From contig NZ_CP123448.1 in the NCBI RefSeq assembly GCF_030177895.1, forward strand, positions 1,798,001 through 1,862,000: 64,000 bases of DNA, written 5' to 3'. This stretch comes from Kingella negevensis (GTDB lineage: Bacteria; Pseudomonadota; Gammaproteobacteria; Burkholderiales; Neisseriaceae). A program made the translations under genes and the position numbers. This document shows, one piece after another, positions 28,879 through 39,671 of the stretch (position 1 is its first letter; the number at the start of each line of letters is the position of its first letter). The notes under the pieces were generated by a model. It had not been told where the DNA came from. It saw only the letters and a program-made list of their open reading frames with translations, and made no database searches.

Positions 28879-29249
28879 GCAATCCAACTGACATTAAAAC
28901 CGTTAAACTGATTTACCCGCAAATTTACGCTTACAGGCTGCCTGAAATGCCCGACAAAAACGGCTGGATTAAAATCGGCTACACCGAACGCGAAAATGCA
29001 GACGAACGCATTAAAGAACAAACCCACACCGCAGCCGTTCGCCTAAATTACGACAAATTATGGGCAGAACCTGCTAAATTCCGCGATTCAGACGAATGGT
29101 TCAAAGGCAAACAGCTCCACGCCTATTTGCGCAAAATCAAACACATTCAACAAGCAGAAGACAAATCCGAATGGTTTTACTACAACGGCAATCCCGAACA
29201 CGCCCAACGCCATTTTCAAGATTTTATTCAGCGCGACTACTCGCAATAA
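28875..29249 (+). CDS. GIY-YIG nuclease domain: N-terminal part of a split restriction enzyme
   Basis: A 124-residue open frame with a GIY-YIG (T5orf172-like) fold: IYAYRLPE and KIGYTERENADERI match the GIY, YIG and Arg segments, and a helical end HAQRHFQDFIQRDYSQ follows. The TAA at 29247 is in the same frame as the downstream helicase-methylase; reading through it continues YAKNDDYQLREEQREAV without interruption. This is therefore the N-terminal nuclease domain of a single enzyme cut by one nonsense codon. RLPE is encoded by an uptake sequence. Confidence 0.75.
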   Translation: MSNPTDIKTVKLIYPQIYAYRLPEMPDKNGWIKIGYTERENADERIKEQTHTAAVRLNYDKLWAEPAKFRDSDEWFKGKQLHAYLRKIKHIQQAEDKSEWFYYNGNPEHAQRHFQDFIQRDYSQ

Positions 29250-32200
29250 TACGCCAAAAATGACGATTACCAACTCCGCGAAGAACAACGCGAAGCCGTT
29301 GCTCAAACGCTTGCCTATTTCCAAGAAAACCCAAACGGCAAATTTCTGTGGAATGCCAAACCGCGCTTTGGCAAAACGCTGACCACTTACGATTTGGCTC
29401 GCGAACTCAAAGCCGCCCAAGTGCTTATCGTAACCAACCGCCCAGCCATTGCAAACTCATGGTTTGACGATTTTGAAAAATTCATCGCATGGCAAACCGA
29501 TTTTGCTTTTGTGTCCACCGCCGACACGCTGAAAAATCGCTCTGTGATGACACGCGATAATTTTTTAAATCAGCACAAAAATGGCAAACAAAATATGCTC
29601 GCCTTTATCTCACTACAAGATTTAAAAGGCGCAATTTGCTTTGACGGACAACACGACAAATTGGATTGGGTTAGCCAAATGAACTGGGATTTACTCGTTA
29701 TTGACGAAGCCCACGAAGGCGTGGACACCCTAAAAACCGATGTTGCGTTCAACAACATCAAACGCAATTTCACGCTCCATTTATCAGGCACACCATTTAA
29801 AGCGATTGCGCGAGACAAATTCCAGCAAGACGAAATTTTCAACTGGACATACGCTGACGAACAACGCAAAAAAGCCGAATGGAATCCCGAAAACGAACAA
29901 AACAACCCCTACGCCGCTTTGCCACGCCTAAACCTATTTTCGTATCAAATGAGCCAAATGATTACCGACCAAGTGAATCAAGGCGCAAATATTGACGGCG
30001 AAAATATTGATTTCGCATTTGATTTAAATGAATTTTTTGCGACAAACGATAGCGGCAAATTCATTCACGAAGCCGATGTCAATAAATGGCTAGACACACT
30101 TACAAAAAACGAAAAATACCCCTTTTCCACCAAAGCATTGCGCGATGAATTGAAACACACGTTTTGGTTACTCAACCGCGTAGCCAGTGCTAAGGCATTG
30201 GAAAAATTACTCAAAGACCACCCCGTTTTTGAAAATTACGAAATCATTTTAGCGGCTGGCGATGGACGTAGCCTAGACGAAGACATGAGCGAAGCGAGCA
30301 ACCAAAAATCGCTAGACCGCGTCAGAAAAGCCATTGCCAAGTACGACAAAACCATTACCCTATCGGTCGGACAACTCACGACAGGCGTAACCGTACCCGA
30401 ATGGACTGCCGTTTTGATGCTTTCCAACATGAAATCATCAAGCGACTACATTCAGGCAGCCTTTCGCGCCCAAAATCCATGGCAATACACGATTAACGGC
30501 AAAAATTACCAAAAAGAAAACGCCTACGTTTTTGATTTCGCGCCCGAACGCACACTCATTATTTACGATGAATTTGCCAACGATTTATCCAGCGACACCA
30601 GCAACGGCAAAGGCACAAGCGAAACACGCAGCCAAAACATTCAACAGCTACTCAACTTCTTCCCCGTGATTGGTGAAGACAGCAACGGAAAAATGGTTGA
30701 ATTAGATGTCAATCAAATCATGACCATTCCCAAAATGCTGAAAGCCAACGAAGTGGTACGGCGTGGATTTATGTCCAACCTGCTGTTTCAAAACGTATCA
30801 GGCATTTTTGCATCGCCAGCCGTTCGCGCCATTTTGGAAAAAATCCCGACTTACGAAGATGGCAAACTTCGTCAAGCCAGCGAAATTGACACCCAAAACG
30901 TAGAAATTGACGAAAACGGCAAAGCCATCGTGCAGCCTGAAATCGTCATCGTCCAAACCGCAGCGAAATTTGGCGAAAAAGTGTACGCCAACATTCAGGC
31001 AGCCGCCGAACAAATTATTACCAAAACGCCTGAAAACATTGCCACCGCGATTGCCCAACAATTTACCCAACAAGTAACCGAAAACGCCAAAGCACTCGCC
31101 AAAGAAGTCAAAATCACGCCAAAAGCCGCCGAAAACGTGGTTAAAGCACAAGCACAAGTCTTGGCGCGAGAAATTGAAATCGTCCAACGCCAAGCCGACA
31201 TTGAGCAAAAAACCGCCGAAACCGTTTACCAAAAAGCCGTTGCTCAAATTGCGCCAAGCGACACGCAAAAGCTCGCCGAAATTCAGGCAGCCTACGAAGT
31301 GAAAAAACAAGAAATTCAGCAACAAACTGTGCAAAAAATCACCCAAACCGTTGCTGAACAAACCCAAGTGCAAACCGCCAAAACCACGCAAATCATATTG
31401 CAACAAGCCGAAGACAAAAAGCAAAACACCGTAGAAGACGAATTTCGCAAACAACTTCGCAGCTTCACACGCACCATTCCTGCGTTTCTCATGGCGTATG
31501 GCGACCGCGACACGCAACTCAACAATTTTGATGAACGCATTGACGCGGACGTATTCCACGCCATTACCAACATCACATTGGACGAATTTCGCCTGTTGCG
31601 TGATGAATATGAATTTTTTGATGAAATCGTCTTCAACCAATCCGTGCAAGAATTTCTCAACAAACGCGAAACGCTTGCCAACTATTTTGACGAACACCAA
31701 CGCGAAGACATTTTTGACTACATTCCACCGCAACAAAACAACCAAATTTACACGCCCAAAAAAGTCATGAAAATGATAATTGACAAACTGGAAGCCGAAA
31801 ACCCCAATGTTTTCAGGCAGCCTGAAACCAAATTTGCGGATTTATATGTCAAATCGGGTTTGTATCTCACCGAGATTGTGAAACGCTTGCATATTGGCTT
31901 GAAAGATCAAATTCCCGATGACGCGCAACGGCTCAAACACATTTTAGAAAATCAAGTTTATGGATTTGCGCCCAGCGAAATTATTTATCGCATTGCACGG
32001 CAATTTATGTTTGGCTTGAACAATATGGAAAACATCGGCAGCCAAAATCTGATGAATTTGGATACCACGCCTTACGCGATGGCGAATGACGTGGCAGGTT
32101 TTCAGGCAGCCTTAACCGAAAAATTAGGAAAAGAAGTGAAATTTGATGTTGTAGTCGGCAATCCGCCGTATCAAGACGAAGAAACAACGAACAATCGTAA

Positions 32201-33233
32201 AACACCGATTTATCCGCATTTTTATGATTTATCGTTCAAAATCGCTAATCAATCCGCATTGATTAGCCCAGCTAGATTTTTATTTGATAGGGGTTTGACG
32301 AATAAACAATGGAATCAAAAAATGCTTGATGATGAACATCTGAAAGTTTTATTTTATGAAGATGACGCAAGCAAAGTATTTCCAACAACCGATATTAAAG
32401 GCGGTGTTGCTGTTGTTTATCGCAATGCAAATAAAAAATTTGGAGCAATTAAAAAATTCATTAAAACCAATGAAATTCGGAATTTGTATAACCGTATTCA
32501 TCAATCTGAATTTATTTCATTTAGTTCAATTATGATTGGCGGACGTGCTGATTTCTTGATGAATCAAGAATTTCATAAAGCATATCCAAATGCGAAAGCT
32601 GATTTATTAAATGCTATTCAAGAAACAGCAAGAAATAAAGGTGGAACAATTCCTGAACAATTAGCATCAGGTTCAGATAATGAAATTGTTACATCAACGC
32701 TTGATGTTTTGTCGTATGCGTTTCAATCTGAAAAACCAACAAACAGCGATGATTTTTATGAAGTTGTTGGTGTTGTAAACAATAAACGTGTTTCAGGCTG
32801 GATAGAAAAAGCATTTTTAACTACACGCCGACCTGATAATAACAATATTGGTTTTTATAAGGTATTTGTGCCGAAAAGTATGGCATCAGGACAATTTGGC
32901 GAAACATTGAGCGAGCCTTTAATTGGTCATCGCAATGCAACATCTACGCCTACATTTTTGCGAATTGGTATGTTTAATTCTCAAGCTGAAGCGGAAAATT
33001 GTGCTAAATATATCAAAACTAAATTTGCACGAGCATTGCTTGGTATTCAAAAAATTACGCAAGATAATCCTGTGCCTGTTTGGTCTGATATTCCCCTGCA
33101 AGACTTCACCGCCCAAAGCGACATTGACTGGACTGCGTCTATTGCCGACATTGACCGCCAATTGTATGAAAAATACGGTTTAAGCAAAGCCGAAATCGCC
33201 TTTATTGAAAGCAAAGTCAAAGCTATGGATTAA
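29250..33233 (+). pseudogene. helicase and N6-adenine methylase part of the split restriction-modification enzyme
   Basis: The open frame of about 1,327 codons has, in order: SF2 helicase with P-loop NAKPRFGKTLTTYDL (coded at about 29350-29395), DEAH box VIDEAHEG and SGTPFKA; a long Gln/Ala/Lys-rich probable coiled coil (about 30900-31440); an Eco57I-type N6-adenine methylase with VVGNPPYQDE (about 32155); and a target-recognition-like end. Intact, the enzyme would be about 1,450 residues with its nuclease. The only internal start before the conserved helicase is TTG 29394, which would lose the P-loop. The segment 32200-33090 is AT-rich compared with the rest, a sign of exchange. Confidence 0.78.
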
Positions 33234-33291
33234 CGTTTTCAGGCAGCCTATTTATTTTTGCTAAAAAATGAATAGGCTGCCTGAAAACGTT
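33232..33291. terminator. long inverted repeat after the restriction locus
   Basis: Arms of 21 bases (33232-33252 and 33271-33291), each containing a palindromic uptake sequence flanked by AACGTT, enclose an 18-base loop. It lies at the stop of the methylase frame. There is no long T-run, so terminator function is likely but not certain. Confidence 0.55.
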
Positions 33292-33311
33292 TCCGCAACT
33301 TCGCAGTAGCC

Positions 33312-33407
33312 GTAGGTTGGATTCTTGAATCCGACATTTTAAATTCCGCACGCAATTCAATTTGCTTAGAAAATTGAAAAGTTGTCGGATTCAAGAATCT
33401 GACCTAC
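33312..33407. repeat. opposed pair of GTAGGTCGGATTC short repeats
   Basis: GTAGGTTGGATTCTTGAATCCGAC at 33312-33335 and its inverted partner at 33384-33407 flank about 48 AT-rich bases, forming a composite palindrome. Confidence 0.7.
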
Positions 33408-33454
33408 GTGATTAAGCATTTCGGGCTGCCTTTAAGTACACGACAAAAAATTAT

Positions 33455-33875
33455 GGGGCTGTCCTAGATAACTAGGCCGTGTGGACATTTCATTTAAAAA
33501 ATGAGTATCCATAATTGATTAGATAAAAAAATGGCGAATGAGTAAAATTTAATTTCTACAAAAAACCTTACCATTCGGAAACATCAATAGTGTGTGCAGA
33601 CAAGGGTTATGATTCAGAACCTTTTCGTGAACAAATTGAAGCTGAAGATACTCATGCAAATATACCAGTAAAATCAAATAACAAGAAAAAAGGTAATCAT
33701 CACATGGACTGGCATTTATATAAATGTCGCCATGTTGTAGAAAACCAATTTAACAAAATTAAAAACTACCGAGCTATTGCTACACGGTTTGATAAACTAA
33801 AGCGAAATTATGAAAATAATGTCGCTCTAGCCCTTGCGTATCAATGGCTCAAGCTATGAATGTTCAACACGACCT
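33455..33875 (+). mobile_element. IS5-family element remnant, copy A (internal deletion, right end lost)
   Basis: The left end begins GGGGCTGTCCTAGATAACTAGG, identical to the inverted right end of copy B at 58333-59180. The first 120 bases match copy B, then at about 33580 the sequence jumps to the C-terminal part of the transposase. The right terminal repeat is missing after CGACCT. The element cannot encode a functional transposase. Confidence 0.8.
33578..33859 (+). pseudogene. IS5-family transposase, C-terminal fragment
   Basis: About 93 codons matching the end of a DDE transposase: ETSIVCADKGYDSEPFREQ (with the second catalytic Asp), HHMDWHLYKCRHVVENQFNKIK (with the catalytic Glu) and AIATRFDKLKRNY. 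It is almost identical to the 3' fragment of copy B. The N-terminal half is deleted. Confidence 0.8.
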
Positions 33876-34120
33876 AATCAATCTCAAAAAAAGTAGCCTG
33901 AAAGATTATCTTTCAGGCTGCTTTTGTATTATCAATCACAGCCATTTAGATTAAATAAAATGGCGTATCTATTCCGCCGTTTATAATCTCTCCAGCCAAT
34001 AATATCGAGTATTTTTGGGTATTGATGGCATTATTTTTTTCAAAAAATAAATTTCAGGCTATTTTTATTCAAAAGCAGCCTGAAAATATTGCAACACTTA
34101 TTTTATTTAGAAAGAGAACT

Positions 34121-35446
34121 ATGGATACACTTATGCTCAGCCGCATTCAGTTTGCGGTGAATATCAGTTTTCATATTTTATTTCCAGTTATTTCCATTGC
34201 TTTATCGTGGTTTGTGGTTTATTTCCGCCATCAAGCAGGCAAAACACACGATGCAGCTTGGCTACAGGCTTATCGCTTTTGGGCAAAAATTTTCGCGGTA
34301 ACATTTGCCGTGGGCGTGGTGTCTGGGGTAACGATGAGTTTTCAATTCGGCACTAACTGGCCTGGCTTTATGGAACGAGCAGGCAATATCGCAGGCCCAT
34401 TGCTGGGCTATGAAGTGCTCACAGCGTTTTTCCTAGAGGCAGGATTTTTGGGGATTATGCTGTTTGGGCGTGAACGCGTCAGCCAAAAAGTGCATATGAT
34501 TGCCTCTACAGTGGTCGCTGTGGGGACAACCATTTCTGCGTTTTGGATTTTGGCGTTGGATTCGTTTATGCAAACGCCGCAAGGTTATTGGATTGACGAC
34601 CAAAAAGTCTTGCACGTGAAAAGCTGGCTGGAAGTGATTTTTAACCCATCTTTCTCGTATCGTTTCACGCATAAATTGTTAGCTTCTGCGCTGACAGCAG
34701 CGTTTTTATTGATGGGCGTTTCAGCGTGGCAAATTCTGAAGAAAACAGCAACAGAAGCCACAAATAAAGTCCTAAAAACAGGCGTGAGCGTGGCAGCGGT
34801 GGCGATTGTGTTGCAGATTTTTGCTGGCGACGCGCATGGTTTGAATACCAAAGAATATCAGCCGGCTAAATTAGCAGCGATTGAAGCTGTTTGGCACACA
34901 GAAGAGGGAGCGGCTTTAACGTTATTTGGTATTCCAAACGAAAAAACACAAACCACGGATTACGCTATCAAAATTCCCAAACTCGGTTCGTTGATTTTGA
35001 CACATGAACTGAACGGCAAAATTGAAGGTTTGAGCGCATTTGAACATAAACCGCCTGTTGCGCCAGTGTTCTATTCTTTCCGCATTATGGTGGGCGTGGG
35101 CATGTTGATGCTGCTGACTGCTTGGTTAGGTTGGTGGAAATTGCGCAAAGTGCAATGGCAGGCTGAAAAATTGTCGCCTTGGTTGCTGCGCACATTTGTG
35201 GCGATGACGTTTTCAGGCTGGGTAGCGACTTTAGCTGGTTGGTATGTAACAGAAATTGGCCGTCAGCCATTTTTGGTTTACGGTATTTTGCCGATTTCGG
35301 AAGCGGTAACAAAAATTGTGCCTGCGAGTGATGTGGGCTTAACTTTGGTGCTATATATTTTGTTGTATGCGTTTATTTTGCTGTCTTACGTGATGGTGAT
35401 TAAACACATGGCGGAACACCCTGAACATGAGGAGGTAAAATCATGA
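34121..35446 (+). CDS. cydA: cytochrome bd ubiquinol oxidase subunit I
   Basis: A 441-residue membrane protein carrying haems b558, b595 and d. The N-terminal RIQFAVNISFHILFPV contains the b595 ligand His; the GRQPFLVYGILP block and short Q-loop (GLSAFEHKPPVAP) are typical of the short, cyanide-insensitive-type branch. It oxidises ubiquinol and reduces oxygen at low tension. I chose ATG 34121, preceded by AGAGAACT, over 34022, whose extension crosses an uptake sequence. It overlaps cydB by 4 bp. Confidence 0.94.
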   Translation: MDTLMLSRIQFAVNISFHILFPVISIALSWFVVYFRHQAGKTHDAAWLQAYRFWAKIFAVTFAVGVVSGVTMSFQFGTNWPGFMERAGNIAGPLLGYEVLTAFFLEAGFLGIMLFGRERVSQKVHMIASTVVAVGTTISAFWILALDSFMQTPQGYWIDDQKVLHVKSWLEVIFNPSFSYRFTHKLLASALTAAFLLMGVSAWQILKKTATEATNKVLKTGVSVAAVAIVLQIFAGDAHGLNTKEYQPAKLAAIEAVWHTEEGAALTLFGIPNEKTQTTDYAIKIPKLGSLILTHELNGKIEGLSAFEHKPPVAPVFYSFRIMVGVGMLMLLTAWLGWWKLRKVQWQAEKLSPWLLRTFVAMTFSGWVATLAGWYVTEIGRQPFLVYGILPISEAVTKIVPASDVGLTLVLYILLYAFILLSYVMVIKHMAEHPEHEEVKS

Positions 35447-36438
35447 ATTGGGAATACTGGTTACCCTTAGTCTTCTTTGGCTTGCTGGGTTTTGTGATGA
35501 CGGTGTATGTGATTCTGGACGGTTTCGATTTGGGCGTAGGTATGTTGCTGCCCCGCGCATCGAAAGAGGAACAGCATACGATGGTTGGTTCCATTGGTCC
35601 ATTTTGGGACGCAAATGAAACATGGCTGGTGTTGGGCGCGGGCGTGTTGTTTATCGCCTTTCCCAAAGCGAACACGGTTGTTTTAGGCAATTTGTATCTG
35701 CCTGCCACATTTATGTTGTTTGCACTAATTATTCGCGGTGCAGCGTTTGATTTCCGCGTGAAAGCCGATGACGCTTATAAAGAATTATGGAACATCGCAT
35801 TTGTGCTGGGTTCGGCTGGCATGGCTTTGACACAAGGCTGGATGTTGGGGCGTTATATTACGGGCTTTGCAACTGACTTGAGCGCGTATGTTTTTGCGCT
35901 GGCGATTATGTTTACCGTGCCTGCCGTGTATGTGGCACTGGGTGCAACTTGGTTGGTCGCCAAAACAGAAGGTGCGTTGCAAGAAAAAGCCAGAACGTGG
36001 GCGCAACAATCTTGGTATCCTGTGGTTTTCTGTTTGCTGCTGATTTCCGCGGCAACGCCTTGGGTAAGTCCGCACGTGGCAGAAAAATGGTTCTCTATGC
36101 CGAATATGTTGTTGCTTGCGCCGATTCCGTTAGTGGCGGCGTTTTGCTTGTGGCGTGTGTTTCGCTTGCTGCGGCAGCCTGAAATTTTGCAGCAACGCAT
36201 TTGGCAACCGTTTGCTTACATCATCGCTACGCTGATTTTGTGCGCGATGGGTTTGGGGATTAGCCTGTTTCCAAATGCGGTGATTGGTCAATTAACCGTT
36301 TGGCAAGCGGCGGAGAGCGTGCCGACTTTGGTGGTGACGCTGATTGGCGTGAGTATTACCGTGCCGTGTATTATTGCTTACAGTATTTTTGCTTACTGGG
36401 TATTCCGTGGCAAAGCCAGCCATTTGGTTTATGGTTAA
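35443..36438 (+). CDS. cydB: cytochrome bd ubiquinol oxidase subunit II
   Basis: A 331-residue membrane protein with about eight helices. It begins with the conserved VILDGFDLGVGMLLP and has GPFWDANETWLVLGAG. It stabilises the haems of CydA. The ATGA overlap with cydA indicates coupling. There is no small CydX-like gene before the terminator at 36443-36475. Confidence 0.94.
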   Translation: MNWEYWLPLVFFGLLGFVMTVYVILDGFDLGVGMLLPRASKEEQHTMVGSIGPFWDANETWLVLGAGVLFIAFPKANTVVLGNLYLPATFMLFALIIRGAAFDFRVKADDAYKELWNIAFVLGSAGMALTQGWMLGRYITGFATDLSAYVFALAIMFTVPAVYVALGATWLVAKTEGALQEKARTWAQQSWYPVVFCLLLISAATPWVSPHVAEKWFSMPNMLLLAPIPLVAAFCLWRVFRLLRQPEILQQRIWQPFAYIIATLILCAMGLGISLFPNAVIGQLTVWQAAESVPTLVVTLIGVSITVPCIIAYSIFAYWVFRGKASHLVYG

Positions 36439-36442
36439 ATGG

Positions 36443-36476
36443 AAAGCAGCCTGAAAGATTTTTAGGCTGCTTTTGT
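36443..36476 (+). terminator. terminator after cydB
   Basis: AAAGCAGCCTGAAAGATTTTTAGGCTGCTTT hairpin (one arm a degenerate uptake sequence) followed by Ts. Confidence 0.75.
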
Positions 36477-36514
36477 TTTTCAGGCAGCCTGAAAATATCT
36501 CATTGAATTTATGC

Positions 36515-36795
36515 CAGTGATTTTTTTGAAGCATGGTTTGAAACTATGCTATTGCCCAATTTACCCGAAAAGTCATTGATTATTTTAGATAATGCTAGAT
36601 TTCATAGAATGGGTATTCTGCAAGAAATGGCGCATCATTTGGGGCATAAAATGCTACCGCTTGCACCTTATTTGCCTAAATTAAATCCAATAGAAAAAAA
36701 CATGGGCAAATATTAAGAAATATATGCGTTCAATTTTGCCTAGTTATGATAATTTGACAGATGCACTACTGTCCTATTTTTATTTTAATTAACTA
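36515..36795 (+). pseudogene. IS630-family transposase remnant
   Basis: The frame reads SLIILDNARFHRM, then LPLAPYLPKLNPIEK, the Asp and Glu blocks of the C-terminal DDE domain of IS630-type transposases. An extra A in the seven-A run near 36693-36700 shifts the frame; correcting it continues TWANIKKYMRSILPSYDNL to the end. The N-terminal half is absent. It fills most of the gap between cydB and infB. Confidence 0.75.
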
Positions 36796-36821
36796 TAATT
36801 TTCAGGCAGCCTGAAAATGGG

Positions 36822-36865
36822 AAAAAACGCGATTGAAATTTGACTCTTTCCAATCGCGTTTTTTT
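36822..36865 (+). terminator. non-DUS terminator hairpin
   Basis: AAAAAACGCGATTG and CAATCGCGTTTTTTT arms around a 15-base loop, reading rightward behind the IS630 remnant. Confidence 0.65.
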
Positions 36866-36870
36866 GATAT

Positions 36871-36908
36871 AAAAAAAGCAGCCTGAAACTATTTTCAGGC
36901 TGCTTTTG
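36871..36908. terminator. bidirectional inverted-DUS terminator of the infB operon
   Basis: AAAAAAAGCAGCCTGAAA and TTTCAGGCTGCTTTTG arms. On the minus strand the hairpin is followed by a long T-run, right after the infB stop. Confidence 0.83.
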
Positions 36909-36912
36909 TTTA

Positions 36913-39660
36913 TTACAGCGTACGCGCCACTTCCACCACGTCAAAGCATTCCAACTGGTCGCCTTCCATGATTTCGTTGAAGTTTTTAATCATCAAGCCG
37001 CATTCAAAGCCTTGTTTCACTTCTTTCACGTCGTCTTTGTAGCGTTTCAATGAAGACAATTCGCCTGTGTGAATCACCACATTATTACGGATAACGCGCA
37101 CTTTGCTGTCGCGTTTCACCAAGCCATCTGTAACCATACAACCAGCAATATTGCCGACTTTGGAAACCGAAATTACTTGACGGATTTCCACCGTACCTGT
37201 GATTTGTTCTTTCTCTTCAGGCGACAACATACCGCTCATGGCAGCTTTCACATCGTCAATCGCATCGTAAATAATGTTGTAGTAACGGATTTCCACGTCT
37301 TCCGTTTCCGCCAACTTACGCGCAGACGCATCAGCACGCACGTTAAAGCCGATAATCAACGCGCCCGACGCAATCGCCAAGTTCACATCGCTTTCAGTAA
37401 TGCCGCCCACGCCGCTATGCAACACTTGCACGCGAACTTCATCGGTAGACAATTTTTGCAGGCTGCCTGAAAGTGCTTCGTAAGAACCTTGCACGTCCGC
37501 TTTCACAATGATTGGCAGATTTTGCGCTTGTTCGCAGCCCATATTGTTGAACATGTTTTCCAATTTCGCCGCTTGTTGTTTCGCCAAACGCACGTCGCGG
37601 AATTTACCTTGACGGAACAAAGCCACTTCACGCGCTTTTTTCTCGTCTTCCAACACCAGCGCGTCTTCACCTGCTTTTGGCACGTCCGACAAACCCAAAA
37701 TTTCCACAGGAATAGACGGACCCGCTTCGTTAATTGGCTTACCGTTTTCATCGCTCATCGCACGGATTTTACCGAATGATGAACCCACCAACAGCATATC
37801 GCCTTTACGCAAAGTACCGCTTTGTACCAATAAAGTGGCGACCGCGCCGCGACCTTTGTCCAAACGTGCTTCCACAATCAAGCCTTTTGCAGGTGCATCA
37901 ACTGGCGCAGTCAATTCCAAAACTTCCGCTTCCAGCAATACCGCTTCCAATAATTTATCAATGTTCAAGCCTTTTTTCGCAGATACATCAACAAATTGCA
38001 CATCGCCGCCCCATTCATCGCACACAACTTCATGTTGCGTCAATTCTTGGCGGATACGTTCAGGGTTTGCCGCTTCTTTATCAATTTTGTTTACCGCCAC
38101 CACGATCGGTACGCCAGCCGCTTTTGCGTGGGCAATCGCTTCAATCGTTTGCGGCATCACGCCGTCATCGGCTGCTACCACCAAAATCACGATGTCAGTC
38201 GCTTGCGCACCACGTGCACGCATCGCAGTAAACGCTTCATGCCCCGGCGTATCCAAGAACGTAATCACACCTTTTGGCGTTTCAACGTGATACGCACCGA
38301 TGTGTTGCGTAATACCGCCTGCTTCGCCAGCTACCACTTTTGTGCGGCGAATGTAGTCCAACAGCGACGTTTTACCATGGTCCACGTGTCCCATTACCGT
38401 AACAACTGGCGGACGTGGCAAAGATTCTACATTGTGTTTCGTTTCTTCATTCAAGAATGCGTCAGGGTCGTCAATCGCCGCAGGTTTGCCGATGTGTCCC
38501 ATTTCTTCCACGACCAACAGCGCGGTGTCTTGGTCAAGCGATTGGTTAATCGTTACCATCATGCCCATTTTCATCAAGGCTTTCACAACTTCCACGCCTT
38601 TAACCGCCATTTTGTGCGCTAAATCGGCTACGGTAATGGTTTCAGGCACTAAAACTTCATGCACAACAGGCTCAGTCGGCGCTTGGAAACCGTGTTGGTT
38701 TGGCTCAAGTTTCAATTTTTTACCTTTTTTGCCGCCACCGCGTACGCGTTCATCATCGCCACCATTTCGGCTATCACGACCTTTGCCTTTGGCATTTTTG
38801 CCGCCACCGCGTGGCATATTGTCTTCATCACGGCTATGGCGACGGTCTTCTTTTTTGCGACTGCCGCTGCTTGGATTTTCGGCTTCAGTAGCCGTTTTCA
38901 GGCTGCCTGAAGATTTAGTAGGTTTTTCCGCAGGTTTATTGGCTTTTGCGGCTTTGTTTTCTTGCGCTTTTTGAGCCAATTTTTCTTCGCTTGGTTTCGC
39001 AATGCGCTGACCTTTGCCGTCTTTACCGTCTTTTTTCGCAGCAGCAGCCAAACGCGCTTCTTCAGCCGCTTGACGTTTCGCTTCTTCACGGCGTGCTTGA
39101 CGTTCCGCACGTTCTTGTTTTTCGCGTTGCAATTTTTCTTGGGCTTCACGCATTTTCGCTGCACGTTCAGCTTCTTCCGCACGGCGCGCCGCTTCTTCTG
39201 CGCTTACCACTTCAACAGGCGTTGGTAAAGGTTCAGGCGTTGCTTCTTTTGCCTTGTCTTTGTTTTTGCCGCCGCGATTGCGATTGCGATTGCGTTTTTC
39301 TTTTGGTTCAGCAGGTTTTTCAGGATGTGATTGTGTTTTTTCAGGCTGCGCTGGAGTGGCTTCTGCAACAGGTTTTTCTTCAGTTTTTGCAGGTTTATTA
39401 CCTGATTTTGCTGCTTTCAAACGCGCTGCTTCTGCTTCAGCCGCTGCACGTTTTGCCGCGCGTTCTGCTTCTTCAGCCGCATTGTTTTCAGGCTGCGGTT
39501 GTTGTGGCGCAACCGCTTCAACAACGGGCTCTTCTTTCAGGCTGCCTGAAACGTCTTTGCCATCTTTTTCAGCCTGCAACATTGCCACCAATTCTTCTTT
39601 TGAAGGGGCAGAGCGGCGTTTTTTGTGTTCAACAACAGGTTTTTTTGGTGTATTACTCAT
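36913..39660 (-). CDS. infB: translation initiation factor IF-2
   Basis: A 915-residue GTPase that positions initiator fMet-tRNA on the ribosome. After a long Ala/Lys/Glu-rich N-terminal region come the G domain motifs [21 protein letters not shown] and SAKK, then domains II-IV. The N-terminal region carries several uptake sequences in frame, giving SGSLKEE, QPQPEN and SGSLKTA inserts. It follows nusA by 11 bases on the minus strand, in the order rimP-nusA-infB. Confidence 0.97.
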   Translation of the reverse strand: MSNTPKKPVVEHKKRRSAPSKEELVAMLQAEKDGKDVSGSLKEEPVVEAVAPQQPQPENNAAEEAERAAKRAAAEAEAARLKAAKSGNKPAKTEEKPVAEATPAQPEKTQSHPEKPAEPKEKRNRNRNRGGKNKDKAKEATPEPLPTPVEVVSAEEAARRAEEAERAAKMREAQEKLQREKQERAERQARREEAKRQAAEEARLAAAAKKDGKDGKGQRIAKPSEEKLAQKAQENKAAKANKPAEKPTKSSGSLKTATEAENPSSGSRKKEDRRHSRDEDNMPRGGGKNAKGKGRDSRNGGDDERVRGGGKKGKKLKLEPNQHGFQAPTEPVVHEVLVPETITVADLAHKMAVKGVEVVKALMKMGMMVTINQSLDQDTALLVVEEMGHIGKPAAIDDPDAFLNEETKHNVESLPRPPVVTVMGHVDHGKTSLLDYIRRTKVVAGEAGGITQHIGAYHVETPKGVITFLDTPGHEAFTAMRARGAQATDIVILVVAADDGVMPQTIEAIAHAKAAGVPIVVAVNKIDKEAANPERIRQELTQHEVVCDEWGGDVQFVDVSAKKGLNIDKLLEAVLLEAEVLELTAPVDAPAKGLIVEARLDKGRGAVATLLVQSGTLRKGDMLLVGSSFGKIRAMSDENGKPINEAGPSIPVEILGLSDVPKAGEDALVLEDEKKAREVALFRQGKFRDVRLAKQQAAKLENMFNNMGCEQAQNLPIIVKADVQGSYEALSGSLQKLSTDEVRVQVLHSGVGGITESDVNLAIASGALIIGFNVRADASARKLAETEDVEIRYYNIIYDAIDDVKAAMSGMLSPEEKEQITGTVEIRQVISVSKVGNIAGCMVTDGLVKRDSKVRVIRNNVVIHTGELSSLKRYKDDVKEVKQGFECGLMIKNFNEIMEGDQLECFDVVEVARTL

Positions 39661-39671
39661 ATTTCTTATCC

